Shown here one piece after another: positions 51,461 through 61,251 of a DNA stretch of 64,000 nucleotides. Origin of the DNA: Haloimpatiens massiliensis. GTDB taxonomy: Bacteria > Bacillota > Clostridia > Clostridiales > Clostridiaceae. Numbering within the stretch: position 1 is the first letter of the stretch; every line of letters begins with the position of its first letter. A program made the position numbers and the translations under genes. The DNA lies in assembly GCF_900184255.1 (NCBI RefSeq), contig NZ_LT854640.1, forward strand, positions 540,019 through 604,018, in the 5' to 3' direction. The notes beneath the pieces were generated by a model that searched no databases, was not told the origin of the DNA, and was given only the letters and a program-made list of their open reading frames with translations.

Positions 51461-53399
51461 AATGAATAAGTTTACTTTGCTAACCTTTGAATCACAAAAA
51501 GAAAAGCTTCTAGAGGCTCTTCAAAATTTTGAAGGAGTTCAATTTATAAATCTTCAAGAGGAACAAACAATAGAAGAAGTTGAAGAATTCAAAGAGCTAA
51601 GAAGAGATGAAGTAGATTCAAAGTGTGCAGAGTACGAAGAAAATTTATCTAAGTTGAAGTTTGCTTTGGACTTTCTTCAAGGTTATATTCCTCAGAAATC
51701 CGGATTGAAAGCTTTTTTACAGGATAAGAAAGAATTATCTTACAGTGGATTAAATAGCATTATGGAAAAAAACTCTTGGAAAGAGACTTATTCAAATTTA
51801 AAAGAAAGAGAAGTTAAATTAAACACATTGAATAATGAAAGGACAAAATACGAAACAGAAATAAGTAGTTTAGAACTTTGGAGAAATTTTGATGCTCCTT
51901 TCAAATATTTAAAAGAGTTTAAGAAAACTTCATATTTTTTAGGAAGTTTAGCTAAACAATACGAGCAGGAACTGACTTCAAAATTTCAAGATGAAATCAA
52001 GTATGGTCATTTAGAAATATTAAATAGTCAAAGTCAGGATATATATGTATTTGCCATAGTTCATGAAAGTGAAACGCATAAAGCTGAAGAACTTCTTAAA
52101 AATTATGGATTTAGCTATCTTGCTTTAAATTATGAAGAAGAGCCAAAGGTTTTAATAGAAAACTATAGTGCTAAAATTATGGAAATAAACCATGAGGAAG
52201 AAATAATAACTGAAGAAATTAAAAAATTTGGTAACAAAATAGAAGATTTACAACTAGCTTATGAATACTATAACAATTTGGTTATAAGAAATTATGCTTC
52301 AAATAATTTTCTAAAGACAAAGAAGATAGTTACAATTTGTGGATGGAATACTTTGGATAATAATTCAGAGTTAGAGAACACAATTAAAAAGGTGGTTGGA
52401 CAAGATTACTATTTAGAGTTTAGCCAAATTAGTGAAGAAGAAACAGAAAAAGTACCTATTAAACTTAAAAATGGCGGCTTTTCTTCAGCTTTTGAAAGCT
52501 TAGTTGAAATGTATAGTTTGCCTCTTTATTCTGAAGTAGACCCTACACCAATATTGTCAGTATTTTATTTTATATTCTTTGGCATGATGCTTTCTGATGC
52601 AGGTTATGGACTTATCATGGTCTTGGCATCTTTATTTGCTATTAGTAAGGTTAAAGACCCTGAAAGAAGAAAAAGTTTTAAATTGTTTTTCTTTGCTGGA
52701 ATATCTACTATGATATGGGGGGCCATTTATGGAGGATGGTTTGGAGATTTATTAAATTATTTTGGAATAAAACCGCCTATGCTAATTGACCCAACCAAGG
52801 ATATATCACAAATTTTTATACTTTCACTTGCTTTTGGTGTTATCCATGTGTTTGTAGGTTTAGGTATAAAAGCTTATATATTAATAAGAGCCGGAAAACT
52901 AAAAGATGCAATATGTGATGTATTAACATGGTATTTAACACTAATAGGTGCAATTCTTATGTTGGTAGGAATTGGTGGAAGCTTGGGAAAATGGATGTTA
53001 ATAGCTGGTTTAGTAGGATTGTTATTAACACAAGGTAGAACAGCTCCGACTCTAGGAGGAAAGATAGGTGGAGGGCTATATGGAGTTTATGGTGTTACAG
53101 GATATCTAGGAGATATAGTGTCCTATTCAAGACTTCTTGCATTAGGTCTAGCTACTGGATTTATAGCCAATGCCTTAAACTTAATAGTAAGTCTTTTCCC
53201 TGTACCAATAAAATATGTGTTATCTCCTATACTATTTGTGGGATTACATTTATTTAACCTTGTAATTAATGCTCTTGGAGCTTATGTTCATGCAGCTAGA
53301 TTGCAGTACTTAGAATTTTTCGGGAAATTTTATGAAGGCGGAGGAAGAAAATTCACTCCATTTAAGCTTTCAGAAGAATATATAAAAATAACTAAATAA
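51447..53399 (+). CDS. ntpI: V-type ATPase subunit I (membrane stator, a-subunit)
   Basis: 650 residues, start ATG overlapping the previous gene. Cytosolic coiled-coil half (about 1-350), then seven or eight membrane segments. VDPTPILSVFYFIFFGMMLSDAGYGL and the RLLALGLATGFIANALN region include the conserved arginine (R-L-L-A-L-G) that faces the c-ring. It anchors the stator and forms the ion half-channels. Whether the pump moves Na+ or H+ cannot be read with certainty here. Confidence 0.9.
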   Translation: MAIVKMNKFTLLTFESQKEKLLEALQNFEGVQFINLQEEQTIEEVEEFKELRRDEVDSKCAEYEENLSKLKFALDFLQGYIPQKSGLKAFLQDKKELSYSGLNSIMEKNSWKETYSNLKEREVKLNTLNNERTKYETEISSLELWRNFDAPFKYLKEFKKTSYFLGSLAKQYEQELTSKFQDEIKYGHLEILNSQSQDIYVFAIVHESETHKAEELLKNYGFSYLALNYEEEPKVLIENYSAKIMEINHEEEIITEEIKKFGNKIEDLQLAYEYYNNLVIRNYASNNFLKTKKIVTICGWNTLDNNSELENTIKKVVGQDYYLEFSQISEEETEKVPIKLKNGGFSSAFESLVEMYSLPLYSEVDPTPILSVFYFIFFGMMLSDAGYGLIMVLASLFAISKVKDPERRKSFKLFFFAGISTMIWGAIYGGWFGDLLNYFGIKPPMLIDPTKDISQIFILSLAFGVIHVFVGLGIKAYILIRAGKLKDAICDVLTWYLTLIGAILMLVGIGGSLGKWMLIAGLVGLLLTQGRTAPTLGGKIGGGLYGVYGVTGYLGDIVSYSRLLALGLATGFIANALNLIVSLFPVPIKYVLSPILFVGLHLFNLVINALGAYVHAARLQYLEFFGKFYEGGGRKFTPFKLSEEYIKITK

Positions 53400-53416
53400 C
53401 AAGGAGGATATTAGAT

Positions 53417-53917
53417 ATGGAAAATATGTCATGGATTAATTTCTTTATAAAAAACAATGGTGGTATGATTTTTGCACTATTAGGAGCAGCACTAGCAGTT
53501 GGATTAGCAGGTATAGGTTCAGCTAAAGGTATAGGAACAGTTGGAGAAGCAGCTTCAGGACTTATGACTGAAGAACCAGAGAAATTTGGTAAAACATTTA
53601 TATTGGTTGCTCTTCCAGGTACTCAAGGTCTTTATGGATTTGTTATAGCACTATTACTATTCACTAAGATAGGAATATTTGGTGGCCAAATGCCAGCTTT
53701 TGATTTAGGTTTAAAATATTTTATGGCTTGTTTACCAGTTGCTTTAGCAGGATGGAAATCAGCTATAGCACAAGGTAGAGTTGCAGCATCAGGTGTTCAA
53801 ATATTAGCTAAGAGACCAAATGACGTAATGAAAGGCGTTATATACGCTGTTATGGTTGAAACCTACGCAGTATTAGGTTTTGTTGCATCATTATTTATGG
53901 TTTTATTTGTAAAATAG
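53417..53917 (+). CDS. ntpK: V-type ATPase subunit K (rotor ring)
   Basis: 166 residues, start ATG behind AAGGAGGATAT. Two tandem hairpins, each with a glycine-rich helix (LLGAALAVGLAGIGSAKGIG and LPVALAGWKSAIAQGR), so this is the duplicated four-helix form. VALPGTQGLYGFVIALL ends the first repeat, and E/Q positions in both outer helices bind the ion (VMVETYAVLGF has the glutamate). The single carboxylate in repeat 2 is typical of V-type rings. The QG pair preceding and the ETY motif are reminiscent of Na+-binding NtpK. Confidence 0.9.
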   Translation: MENMSWINFFIKNNGGMIFALLGAALAVGLAGIGSAKGIGTVGEAASGLMTEEPEKFGKTFILVALPGTQGLYGFVIALLLFTKIGIFGGQMPAFDLGLKYFMACLPVALAGWKSAIAQGRVAASGVQILAKRPNDVMKGVIYAVMVETYAVLGFVASLFMVLFVK

Positions 53918-53933
53918 TTTGGAGTGAAGCGTA

Positions 53934-54533
53934 ATGGCTAATGTGAATAATTTAATAAGTAAAATTTTAGAAGAAGCCAAAATTAAAGAAAAAGAAATCT
54001 TAGCTAATGCACAAGAAGAAAAAAACAAGATAGTGGATAAGAGAATTTCAGAAGCTAAAATTTTAGAAAAAGAAATAATAGAAAAAGCTAAAATAGAAGC
54101 AACTACAAAAAAAGAAAGAATAATCTCTAGTTCACAACTTAAAGTGAGAAATGATAAGCTAGAAGCTAAACAACAAATCATCCAAAAGACTTTTGATGAA
54201 GCTGTAGAGAGTTTAGCTAATCTTTCAAAAGAACAATTTATGCAATATGTTGAAAATAAAATACTTTCTTTAGATATTTATGGAGACGAAAGTTTAATAC
54301 TAAATGCTAAAGGTAAGGAAATGATTACGTCAGAATTTATTAATGATTTAAATAAAAAATTAACATTTAAAGGTAAAAAAGGAAAAATTACAGTGAAAAA
54401 TGAAACTGGAGATTTTAAGGGTGGATTTATTCTAGAAAAAGATGGCATAGAAATAAATAATACTTTTGAAGCTTTAGTTAATTCTATAAAAGAAGAATTA
54501 GAGTATGAAGTAGCCAAGGTATTATTTAACTAA
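53934..54533 (+). CDS. ntpE: V-type ATPase subunit E
   Basis: 199 residues, start ATG behind GGAGTGAAG. Helical basic N-terminal two thirds with a continuous coiled coil, and a small alpha/beta C-terminal domain ending GGFILEKDGIEINNTFEALVNS, the usual end of peripheral stalk subunit E. It pairs with the H/G subunit and links catalytic head to subunit I. Confidence 0.85.
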   Translation: MANVNNLISKILEEAKIKEKEILANAQEEKNKIVDKRISEAKILEKEIIEKAKIEATTKKERIISSSQLKVRNDKLEAKQQIIQKTFDEAVESLANLSKEQFMQYVENKILSLDIYGDESLILNAKGKEMITSEFINDLNKKLTFKGKKGKITVKNETGDFKGGFILEKDGIEINNTFEALVNSIKEELEYEVAKVLFN

Positions 54534-54545
54534 GGAGGTTAACTA

Positions 54546-55547
54546 ATGGATGTAATGCAATTTACTCAAGCTATACCTAGGCTTAGGGTATTAGAAACCA
54601 GACTCCTTGATAAAGCCAAAATTGAGAGAATGATAGATTCTGCATCTGCTCAAAGTGCTTTAAAAGTGCTTCAGGAAACTGAGTATGCCAATGTAATGAA
54701 CGATGTTAAAAGAGCTGAGGACTATGAAATAATGTTAAGTGCCGAACTTAAGAGAGTTTATAACTTAATTTATGAAATATGTCCAATTAAGTCAGTGGTA
54801 GATATAATGAGCATTAAATACGATTATCATAATTTAAAGGTTATGATTAAAGGTAAAATTCTTAACAAGGATTTTTCTCATATGTTAGTTCCTGTAGGAA
54901 AGCTTGAAATTTCTAAATTAAAATACGCAGTGGATAATGAATACTATAGGGATTTAAACGAAACTATGAGAAGCAGCATAGAAGAAGTAATAGAAGACTT
55001 TAAAAATTTAAAAGACCCTCAAAGAATCGATATAATACTTGATAAATATATGTTTGAGGAAATGATAGCCATAAGTAAAGAAATAAATGATAAATTCTTA
55101 AATAAGTATGTAGGAACTATGGCAGATTTAACAAACATAAAGACTTTACTAAGGGTTAAAAAACAAAATAAAGGAAGAGACTTTTTCTTATCAGTAATGC
55201 TGCCAGGAGGTTCAATTTCAAAGGATAAATTGTTAGCTTTACTTAATGAATCAGTAGAAAATATGCCAGGTAGACTTTCATATACAGATTATAATGAGAT
55301 CTTAAAGCTAGGTGTAGAGGAATATTCCAAAACTGGTTCAGTAAGTCTTCTTGAAAAGTTAAGCGATAATTATATAATGAAACTAATGAGAGAAGCTAAG
55401 TATGTAAGTTTTGGACTTGAGCCAGTGATTGCTTATATCTATGCAAAGGAAAATGAAATAAAATTAATAAGAATAATAATGGTTGGCAAACTCAATAATA
55501 TTGCTGCGGAAGTAATAAGAGAAAGGCTGCGTGATGCTTATGTATAA
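54546..55547 (+). CDS. ntpC: V-type ATPase subunit C (central stalk base, d-subunit)
   Basis: 333 residues, start ATG behind AAGGAGG. All-helical, three repeats of a similar bundle (IPRLRVLETRLLDKAKIERM at the start, then KYDYHNLKVMIKGK and VKKQNKGRDFF-type patterns). It joins the central stalk to the K ring. The next gene starts inside its last 17 bases. Confidence 0.88.
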   Translation: MDVMQFTQAIPRLRVLETRLLDKAKIERMIDSASAQSALKVLQETEYANVMNDVKRAEDYEIMLSAELKRVYNLIYEICPIKSVVDIMSIKYDYHNLKVMIKGKILNKDFSHMLVPVGKLEISKLKYAVDNEYYRDLNETMRSSIEEVIEDFKNLKDPQRIDIILDKYMFEEMIAISKEINDKFLNKYVGTMADLTNIKTLLRVKKQNKGRDFFLSVMLPGGSISKDKLLALLNESVENMPGRLSYTDYNEILKLGVEEYSKTGSVSLLEKLSDNYIMKLMREAKYVSFGLEPVIAYIYAKENEIKLIRIIMVGKLNNIAAEVIRERLRDAYV

Positions 55548-55851
55548 GAAGATAGGAGTAGTTGGAGACAAAGACTCTGTACTAGCTTTTAAATCTATTG
55601 GATTAGACGTGTTTCCAGTAGTTGAACCAGAAGAAGCAAGAAAAACCATTGATAAGCTAGCTATGAGTGATTACGCAGTTATATTTGTAACTGAACAAGT
55701 TGCAAAGGACATAGAAGAAACTATAGAAAGATATAATAAGAAAACACTTCCTGCTGTAATATTAATTCCAAGCAATCAGGGAACATTGAACATAGGAATA
55801 CAAAAAATCAGCGATAACGTAGAAAAAGCTGTTGGTGTTAATATTTTATAG
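55534..55851 (+). CDS. ntpG: V-type ATPase subunit F
   Basis: 105 residues from ATG 55534, with GAGAAAGG at 55520-55527. GTG 55531 and ATG 55540 are alternatives. KIGVVGDKDSVLAFKSIGLDVFPV and DYAVIFVTEQVAKD are typical of the Rossmann-like subunit F of the rotor. In the Enterococcus nomenclature it is ntpG, in others atpF. The A subunit follows 17 bases on. Confidence 0.85.
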   Translation: MLMYKKIGVVGDKDSVLAFKSIGLDVFPVVEPEEARKTIDKLAMSDYAVIFVTEQVAKDIEETIERYNKKTLPAVILIPSNQGTLNIGIQKISDNVEKAVGVNIL

Positions 55852-55868
55852 GAAGGTAGGTTGGTAAC

Positions 55869-57644
55869 TTGAAAACTGGAAGAATTATAAAAGTTTCAGG
55901 TCCATTGGTAGTTGCAGAAAATATGGATGAAGCTAATATATATGACGTTGTAAGAGTTGGAGAAAAAGGCCTTATTGGTGAAATAATAGAGATGAGAGAG
56001 GATAGGGCTTCAATTCAGGTATATGAGGAGACTTCAGGTATAGGACCTGGAGACCCTGTAGTTACAACAGGAGAACCTCTAAGTGTAGAACTTGGACCTG
56101 GACTTATAGAATCAATGTTTGATGGAATACAAAGACCACTAGATGCTTTTATGGAAAAATCACAAAGTTCGTTCTTAACAAAAGGTGTTTCCGTTTTAGC
56201 ATTAGATAGAGATAAGAAATGGAACTTCAAACCAACGGTGAAAGTTGGAGATAAAGTTTTAACCGGTGATGTAATAGGTACAATACAGGAAACACCTGTA
56301 GTAGTCCATAAAATAATGGTGCCTTATGGAATTGAAGGAACAGTTAAAGAAATAAAAGAAGGCGAATTTACTATAGAGCAAATGGTATGTGTTTTAGACA
56401 CTGAAAAGGGTGAAAAACAAATAACTCTTTTACAAAAATGGCCTGTTAGAAAAGGTAGACCATATGCAAGAAAGGTAAACCCAGTGGAGCCAATGACTAC
56501 AGGACAAAGAGTTATAGATACTTTCTTCCCGGTGGCAAAGGGTGGAGCAGCTGCAGTACCAGGACCATTTGGTGCAGGTAAAACAGTAGTTCAGCACCAA
56601 ATAGCTAAATGGGGAGATGCAGAAATAGTTGTTTATGTTGGATGTGGAGAACGTGGAAATGAGATGACAGACGTTCTTAATGAGTTTCCAGAGCTTAAAG
56701 ACCCAAGAACTGGTGAAAGTTTGATGAAGAGAACTGTTTTAATAGCTAATACATCAAATATGCCCGTGGCAGCCAGAGAAGCTTCCATATATACAGGAAT
56801 TACTATAGCAGAATACTTTAGAGATATGGGATATTCTGTATCAATAATGGCTGACTCTACATCTCGTTGGGCAGAAGCTTTAAGAGAAATGTCAGGAAGA
56901 CTTGAAGAAATGCCTGGTGACGAAGGTTATCCAGCATATTTAGGATCAAGACTTGCTGATTACTATGAAAGAGCTGGTAAGGTAATTTGTTTAGGAGAAG
57001 ATGGAAGAGAAGGGGCGGTTACAGCTATAGGAGCAGTATCTCCTCCAGGTGGAGACCTTTCAGAGCCAGTAACACAAGCTACACTACGAATAGTTAAAGT
57101 TTTCTGGGGACTAGATGCACAGTTGGCATATAGAAGACACTTCCCTTCAATAAACTGGTTAAATTCTTATTCTCTATATTTAGAAAAAATGGGAATTTGG
57201 ATGGATGAAAAAGTTGCGCCAGATTGGTCTGCTTTAAGAACGGATGCAATGGTTTTACTTCAAGAAGAAGCAAACTTAGAAGAAATAGTTAGACTTGTAG
57301 GTATAGATGCGCTATCAGAAAGAGATAGATTAAAGCTTGAAGTTTCTAAGTCTATAAGAGAAGACTATTTGCAACAAAATGCTTTCCATGAAATAGATAC
57401 TTATGCTTCTTTAGATAAACAATATAAAATGCTAAAATTAATAATTTTATTTAAGGAAGAAGCAGAAAGAGCCCTTGAAGCAGGAGTGTATTTAGATAAA
57501 ATATTAACATTACCTGTTAGAGATAGAATAGCTAGAAGTAAATATACTCCAGAGAGTGAATTGAGTAAAATTGACGAAATATATAGTGAGCTAAAGAGCC
57601 AAATGGATAATCTCATCAGCGAAGGAGGGGTTCTAGATGCTTAA
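55869..57644 (+). CDS. ntpA: V-type ATPase catalytic subunit A
   Basis: 591 residues, start TTG behind GGAAGGTAGG. Walker A P-G-P-F-G-A-G-K238-T is present, with the long non-homologous insert (about 110-190) that marks V-type A subunits. DSTSRWAEALREMSGRLEEMPGDEGYP is the catalytic-glutamate and arginine region. This subunit hydrolyses or makes ATP. It overlaps ntpB by 8 bases. Confidence 0.93.
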   Translation: MKTGRIIKVSGPLVVAENMDEANIYDVVRVGEKGLIGEIIEMREDRASIQVYEETSGIGPGDPVVTTGEPLSVELGPGLIESMFDGIQRPLDAFMEKSQSSFLTKGVSVLALDRDKKWNFKPTVKVGDKVLTGDVIGTIQETPVVVHKIMVPYGIEGTVKEIKEGEFTIEQMVCVLDTEKGEKQITLLQKWPVRKGRPYARKVNPVEPMTTGQRVIDTFFPVAKGGAAAVPGPFGAGKTVVQHQIAKWGDAEIVVYVGCGERGNEMTDVLNEFPELKDPRTGESLMKRTVLIANTSNMPVAAREASIYTGITIAEYFRDMGYSVSIMADSTSRWAEALREMSGRLEEMPGDEGYPAYLGSRLADYYERAGKVICLGEDGREGAVTAIGAVSPPGGDLSEPVTQATLRIVKVFWGLDAQLAYRRHFPSINWLNSYSLYLEKMGIWMDEKVAPDWSALRTDAMVLLQEEANLEEIVRLVGIDALSERDRLKLEVSKSIREDYLQQNAFHEIDTYASLDKQYKMLKLIILFKEEAERALEAGVYLDKILTLPVRDRIARSKYTPESELSKIDEIYSELKSQMDNLISEGGVLDA

Positions 57645-59019
57645 GGAATACAGAACAGTTAAAGAAATAGTTGGACCACTTATGGTTGTAGAAGGCGTAG
57701 AAGGCGTTAAGTATGATGAACTTGTTGAAATAGAGATACAAACTGGTGAAATGAGAAGAGGAAAGGTTCTTGAAGTTAATGGAGATAGAGCCATGGTTCA
57801 GTTATTTGAAGGTTCTTCAGGAATTAACTTAAAGGGTACTAAAGCTAAATTTTTAGGAAGACCTTTGGAAATTGGCGTATCAGAAGATATGTTAGGAAGA
57901 GTTTTTGATGGAATGGGAAATCCAAAGGATAATGGTCCAAAGATAATTCCAGAGAAAAGACTTGATATAAATGGTGAAGCTATAAATCCTGTGGCAAGAG
58001 ATTTTCCATCAGAATTTATACAAACTGGTATATCTGCTATTGATGGACTTAATACATTAGTTAGAGGACAAAAATTACCTGTTTTCTCAGGATCAGGCCT
58101 TCCACATTCACAACTAGCTGCCCAAATAGCAAGACAGGCTAAAGTTTTAAATTCTAGTTCGAAGTTTGCGGTGGTTTTTGCAGCTATAGGTATAACTTTT
58201 GAAGAAGCTGAATTCTTCGTAGAAGAGTTTACAAAAACAGGTGCTATAGATAGATCAGTTCTATTTATGAACCTAGCTTCAGACCCAGCTATTGAAAGAA
58301 TAGCTACTCCAAGAATGGCGTTAACTACAGCTGAGTATTTAGCTTATGAAAAAGGAATGCACGTTCTTGTAATTTTAACAGATATAACAAACTACTGTGA
58401 AGCTCTTCGTGAAGTTTCAGCAGCTAGAAAGGAAGTACCAGGTAGAAGAGGATATCCAGGATATCTATATACTGACCTTTCTACTATATATGAAAGAGCA
58501 GGAAGAATTAGAGGCAAAGAGGGTTCTATAACACAAATCCCAATATTAACAATGCCTGAGGATGATAAAACTCACCCAATTCCAGACTTAACTGGATATA
58601 TTACTGAAGGACAGATAATACTTTCAAGAGAGCTTTACAAGAAAGGTATTATGCCTCCAATAGATGTTTTACCATCTCTATCAAGACTTAAAGATAAAGG
58701 TATAGGAAAAGGAAAAACAAGAGAAGATCATGCTGATACTATGAACCAGTTGTTCTCTGCCTATGCACAAGGTAAGCAGGCTAAAGAATTAGCAGCTATA
58801 TTAGGCGAATCTGCTTTATCTGATACAGATAAAAAGTATGCGGAGTTTGCAGAAAGCTTTGAAAAAGAATATGTAGCTCAAGGATTTGAAGCTAATAGAA
58901 CCATAGAGGAAACTTTGAATCTTGGTTGGAAACTATTAAAGATACTTCCAAAAACAGAACTTAAGAGAATTAGAGATGAATATTTAGAGAAGTATCTTGA
59001 AGAAAGAAAGGATGATTAG
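57637..59019 (+). CDS. ntpB: V-type ATPase subunit B
   Basis: 460 residues, start ATG behind GAAGGAGGGG. No functional P-loop (FSGSGLPHSQLAAQIAR replaces Walker A), as expected for the regulatory B subunit. The arginine finger region is in ERAGRIRGKEGSITQIPILTMPEDD. Forms the hexamer with A. Confidence 0.93.
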   Translation: MLKEYRTVKEIVGPLMVVEGVEGVKYDELVEIEIQTGEMRRGKVLEVNGDRAMVQLFEGSSGINLKGTKAKFLGRPLEIGVSEDMLGRVFDGMGNPKDNGPKIIPEKRLDINGEAINPVARDFPSEFIQTGISAIDGLNTLVRGQKLPVFSGSGLPHSQLAAQIARQAKVLNSSSKFAVVFAAIGITFEEAEFFVEEFTKTGAIDRSVLFMNLASDPAIERIATPRMALTTAEYLAYEKGMHVLVILTDITNYCEALREVSAARKEVPGRRGYPGYLYTDLSTIYERAGRIRGKEGSITQIPILTMPEDDKTHPIPDLTGYITEGQIILSRELYKKGIMPPIDVLPSLSRLKDKGIGKGKTREDHADTMNQLFSAYAQGKQAKELAAILGESALSDTDKKYAEFAESFEKEYVAQGFEANRTIEETLNLGWKLLKILPKTELKRIRDEYLEKYLEERKDD

Positions 59020-59021
59020 CC

Positions 59022-59678
59022 ATGGCAAGGCTAAATGTTAATCCTACTAGAATGGAGCTTACCAAGCTTAAAAAGAGGCTTGTAACAGCAACTAGAGGTC
59101 ATAAGCTACTGAAAGATAAGCAAGATGAGCTTATGAGAAGATTCATAGATTTAATAAAGTATAACAATCAGCTAAGAAAAAGTGTAGAAAAAGAATTAGA
59201 AGCATCGTTAAAAGACTTTGTAATGGCAAGGGCACTTATGTCTTCAGAATTTTTGGAAGAGGCTATAGCTTATCCAAAAGAAAACATATCTGTAGAAGTA
59301 AGTAAAAAGAACATAATGAGCGTAAATGTACCTGTTATGAACTTCAAAAGAGAGTTAGAGGGAGATGAAGGAAGTATATACCCTTATGGTTTTGCTAATA
59401 CATCTGCAGAATTAGATGGTGCATTAGAAAAACTTTATACCATAATTCCTAAGCTTCTGGAACTTGCTGAAGTAGAGAAATCTTGTCAATTAATGTCTGA
59501 TGAAATAGAGAAAACAAGAAGAAGAGTTAATGCTCTTGAATATATGACTATACCTCAACTTCAAGAAACTATAAAATACATTCAAATGAAATTGGATGAA
59601 AATGAAAGAGGTAACTTAACTAGACTTATGAAGGTTAAGAGTATGATTGAAGAAGCCAAAGAAATAGCAAATAGTTAA
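59022..59678 (+). CDS. ntpD: V-type ATPase subunit D (rotor shaft)
   Basis: 218 residues, start ATG two bases after ntpB. PTRMELTKLKKRLVTATRGHKLLKDKQDELMRRF is the family's antiparallel coiled-coil start. Last gene of the operon, ending at a perfect terminator. No ntpJ-type K+ transporter is linked here. Confidence 0.9.
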   Translation: MARLNVNPTRMELTKLKKRLVTATRGHKLLKDKQDELMRRFIDLIKYNNQLRKSVEKELEASLKDFVMARALMSSEFLEEAIAYPKENISVEVSKKNIMSVNVPVMNFKRELEGDEGSIYPYGFANTSAELDGALEKLYTIIPKLLELAEVEKSCQLMSDEIEKTRRRVNALEYMTIPQLQETIKYIQMKLDENERGNLTRLMKVKSMIEEAKEIANS

Positions 59679-59706
59679 AAAAAGACGGACTTTGTCCGTC
59701 TTTTTT
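59678..59706 (+). terminator. Intrinsic terminator of the V-ATPase operon
   Basis: AAAAAAGACGGAC (59678-59690), loop ttt, GTCCGTCTTTTTT (59694-59706): 13 perfect pairs. Confidence 0.95.
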
Positions 59707-59876
59707 AGTTTTAAAGGTAAACAAAGTGTTAATTTTAAATGAAGTAGTAGGGTAAAATGTAATAATATAGAATTTATATATTATATTTTAAAATAAGTAG
59801 TTGGAAATAAAGGTATGGTTTCACAGAAAGTTTTTATTTCGACTGAAACTTAGGCACATTCAAATAAATAATAAGT

Positions 59877-59997
59877 CAGTATGCTAGTCTATTTTGCGTC
59901 ATACTGCGTCAGCAGAACCCGCCGATAGTCTTACCAAAGGCGGAACCTGTTTCCTTGTCCGATACAAAATATACTAGCATCTTTGGCTTGTTAATTC
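59877..59997. repeat. GC-rich folded element, probably a dispersed repeat
   Basis: CAGTATG (59877-59883) with CATACTG (59900-59906), CCGCC (59919-59923) with GGCGG (59939-59943), and ATGCTAGT (59881-59888) with ACTAGCAT (59973-59980) nest into each other. The element is GC-rich relative to flanks. I recall similar pieces in other clostridial genomes, but this memory is uncertain. An in-frame open stretch from 59955 runs on into the next gene, but it is not its start. The remaining 170 bases of the gap (59707-59876) show nothing clear. Confidence 0.5.
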
Positions 59998-60044
59998 TTT
60001 TTATGTACCTTAGCAATTATAAAAATATTGGGGATGGTGCTAAT

Positions 60045-61097
60045 ATGGAAATTTCTAAAAAAATAAACGAGATGAAGTGGAAATTAGAAATGAGTAAGTA
60101 CAAATATTGGTGGCATTATTTTCTAGCTGTAAATGAAAATACTAGAGAGGAGAGACCTTTTTTTATTCAGTATTATGTGGTAAATCCAGAAGGGTCAACT
60201 TTTGAACCTAAATTTAGTGAACCTTCTTATGCTATGGTAAGAGCAGGAACTTGGGAAAACGGCGGTGTTCAAGTAAGTAATTTTTATGGAGGCAATTATT
60301 TTAATATTAAAAATTATGTAAAGGAATATCAAATACTAATAGGTCACTGTATAGTTAGTGAAAATTACCTAAAGGGAAAGGTATATTTAGGAGAAAATTG
60401 TGCTGAAAAACACAATGAGTTTATGTCTAATTGTGGAGAATTTTCATGGGAGCTAGAGAAGAAAAACAGAATACCTTATAATGTGGAAAATAATATTATA
60501 AGTATAGCGTCTAATTTAGAGAGATTTAACACAGAATTTATAGGACATATAGAATACAATGGACAAGAATATAAAGTTATAGAAGGCAAAAGTAATGGAT
60601 ATGAAATGAAGGTTTTTATGAATGCAGATTTTGGATTTTGGATAAATATAAATTGTAATTCCTTTGAAAGTCAATCAAAAGAAAAAGTAAATGCAAATTT
60701 AAATTTAATAGGATTGGCTCCTATAATACTTAAGCGAGAGTTAAATAAAGAGTTTTCTTTGGTATTAAATTTGGAAGGAAAAGAATATAAATATTCAAAT
60801 AGAGTATTAGGCAGTGGGAAAATTTGTGATTTTTCTTGTGATGAAGATGATGAAAAAGTAACTATGTACCTAGAGGCAGTTAATGATAATTCTAAGATAC
60901 AAATATTTTTTCAGGACAAAAAAGAAAATATGATGAAACTTATATATAAAGGTTTGTATCGAGAGCAGAATATATTAAATTTTTGGAATTCTGGTTGTGC
61001 TAAAGGGTTTGTGAAGTTATATGAAAAAAGTCACAATTCTTATGTTCTTAGATATAATTTAAAAGGAAGTAGAGCTAATTTTATATCGTACATTTAA
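60045..61097 (+). CDS. Unknown protein, beta-rich, cytosolic
   Basis: 350 residues from ATG 60045, with GGGGATGG at 60030. An open frame extends to 59955 but runs through the folded repeat. MKWKLEMSKYKYWWHYFLAVNE, PSYAMVRAGTWENGGVQVSNFYGGNYFN and GEFSWEL-type strands suggest a lipocalin-like or tocopherol-cyclase-like beta barrel, tentative. No signal peptide or membrane segment. Single-gene transcript ending at a bidirectional terminator. Confidence 0.55.
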   Translation: MEISKKINEMKWKLEMSKYKYWWHYFLAVNENTREERPFFIQYYVVNPEGSTFEPKFSEPSYAMVRAGTWENGGVQVSNFYGGNYFNIKNYVKEYQILIGHCIVSENYLKGKVYLGENCAEKHNEFMSNCGEFSWELEKKNRIPYNVENNIISIASNLERFNTEFIGHIEYNGQEYKVIEGKSNGYEMKVFMNADFGFWININCNSFESQSKEKVNANLNLIGLAPIILKRELNKEFSLVLNLEGKEYKYSNRVLGSGKICDFSCDEDDEKVTMYLEAVNDNSKIQIFFQDKKENMMKLIYKGLYREQNILNFWNSGCAKGFVKLYEKSHNSYVLRYNLKGSRANFISYI

Positions 61098-61191
61098 TAA
61101 ATTATAAAAGCATAACGGTATTATAAATATATAATTTTTATTTTATAAAGCATATAAATGTTTTGTGTAAATTATGTTTCAATTAATTATA

Positions 61192-61236
61192 AATAGAGCA
61201 GCTCTAACATTATTATGATATAGGAGCTGCTCTATT
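61192..61236. terminator. Bidirectional terminator
   Basis: AATAGAGCAGCTC (61192-61204) and GAGCTGCTCTATT (61224-61236): 13 perfect pairs, between the convergent genes at 60045 (+) and 61252 (-). Confidence 0.9.
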
Positions 61237-61251
61237 ATTTATAAAATATTA

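Noticed and set aside
59955..60044. N-terminal extension of the 60045 gene
   Set aside because: It runs through the folded GC-rich element and has no ribosome binding site. ATG 60045 has a good one.
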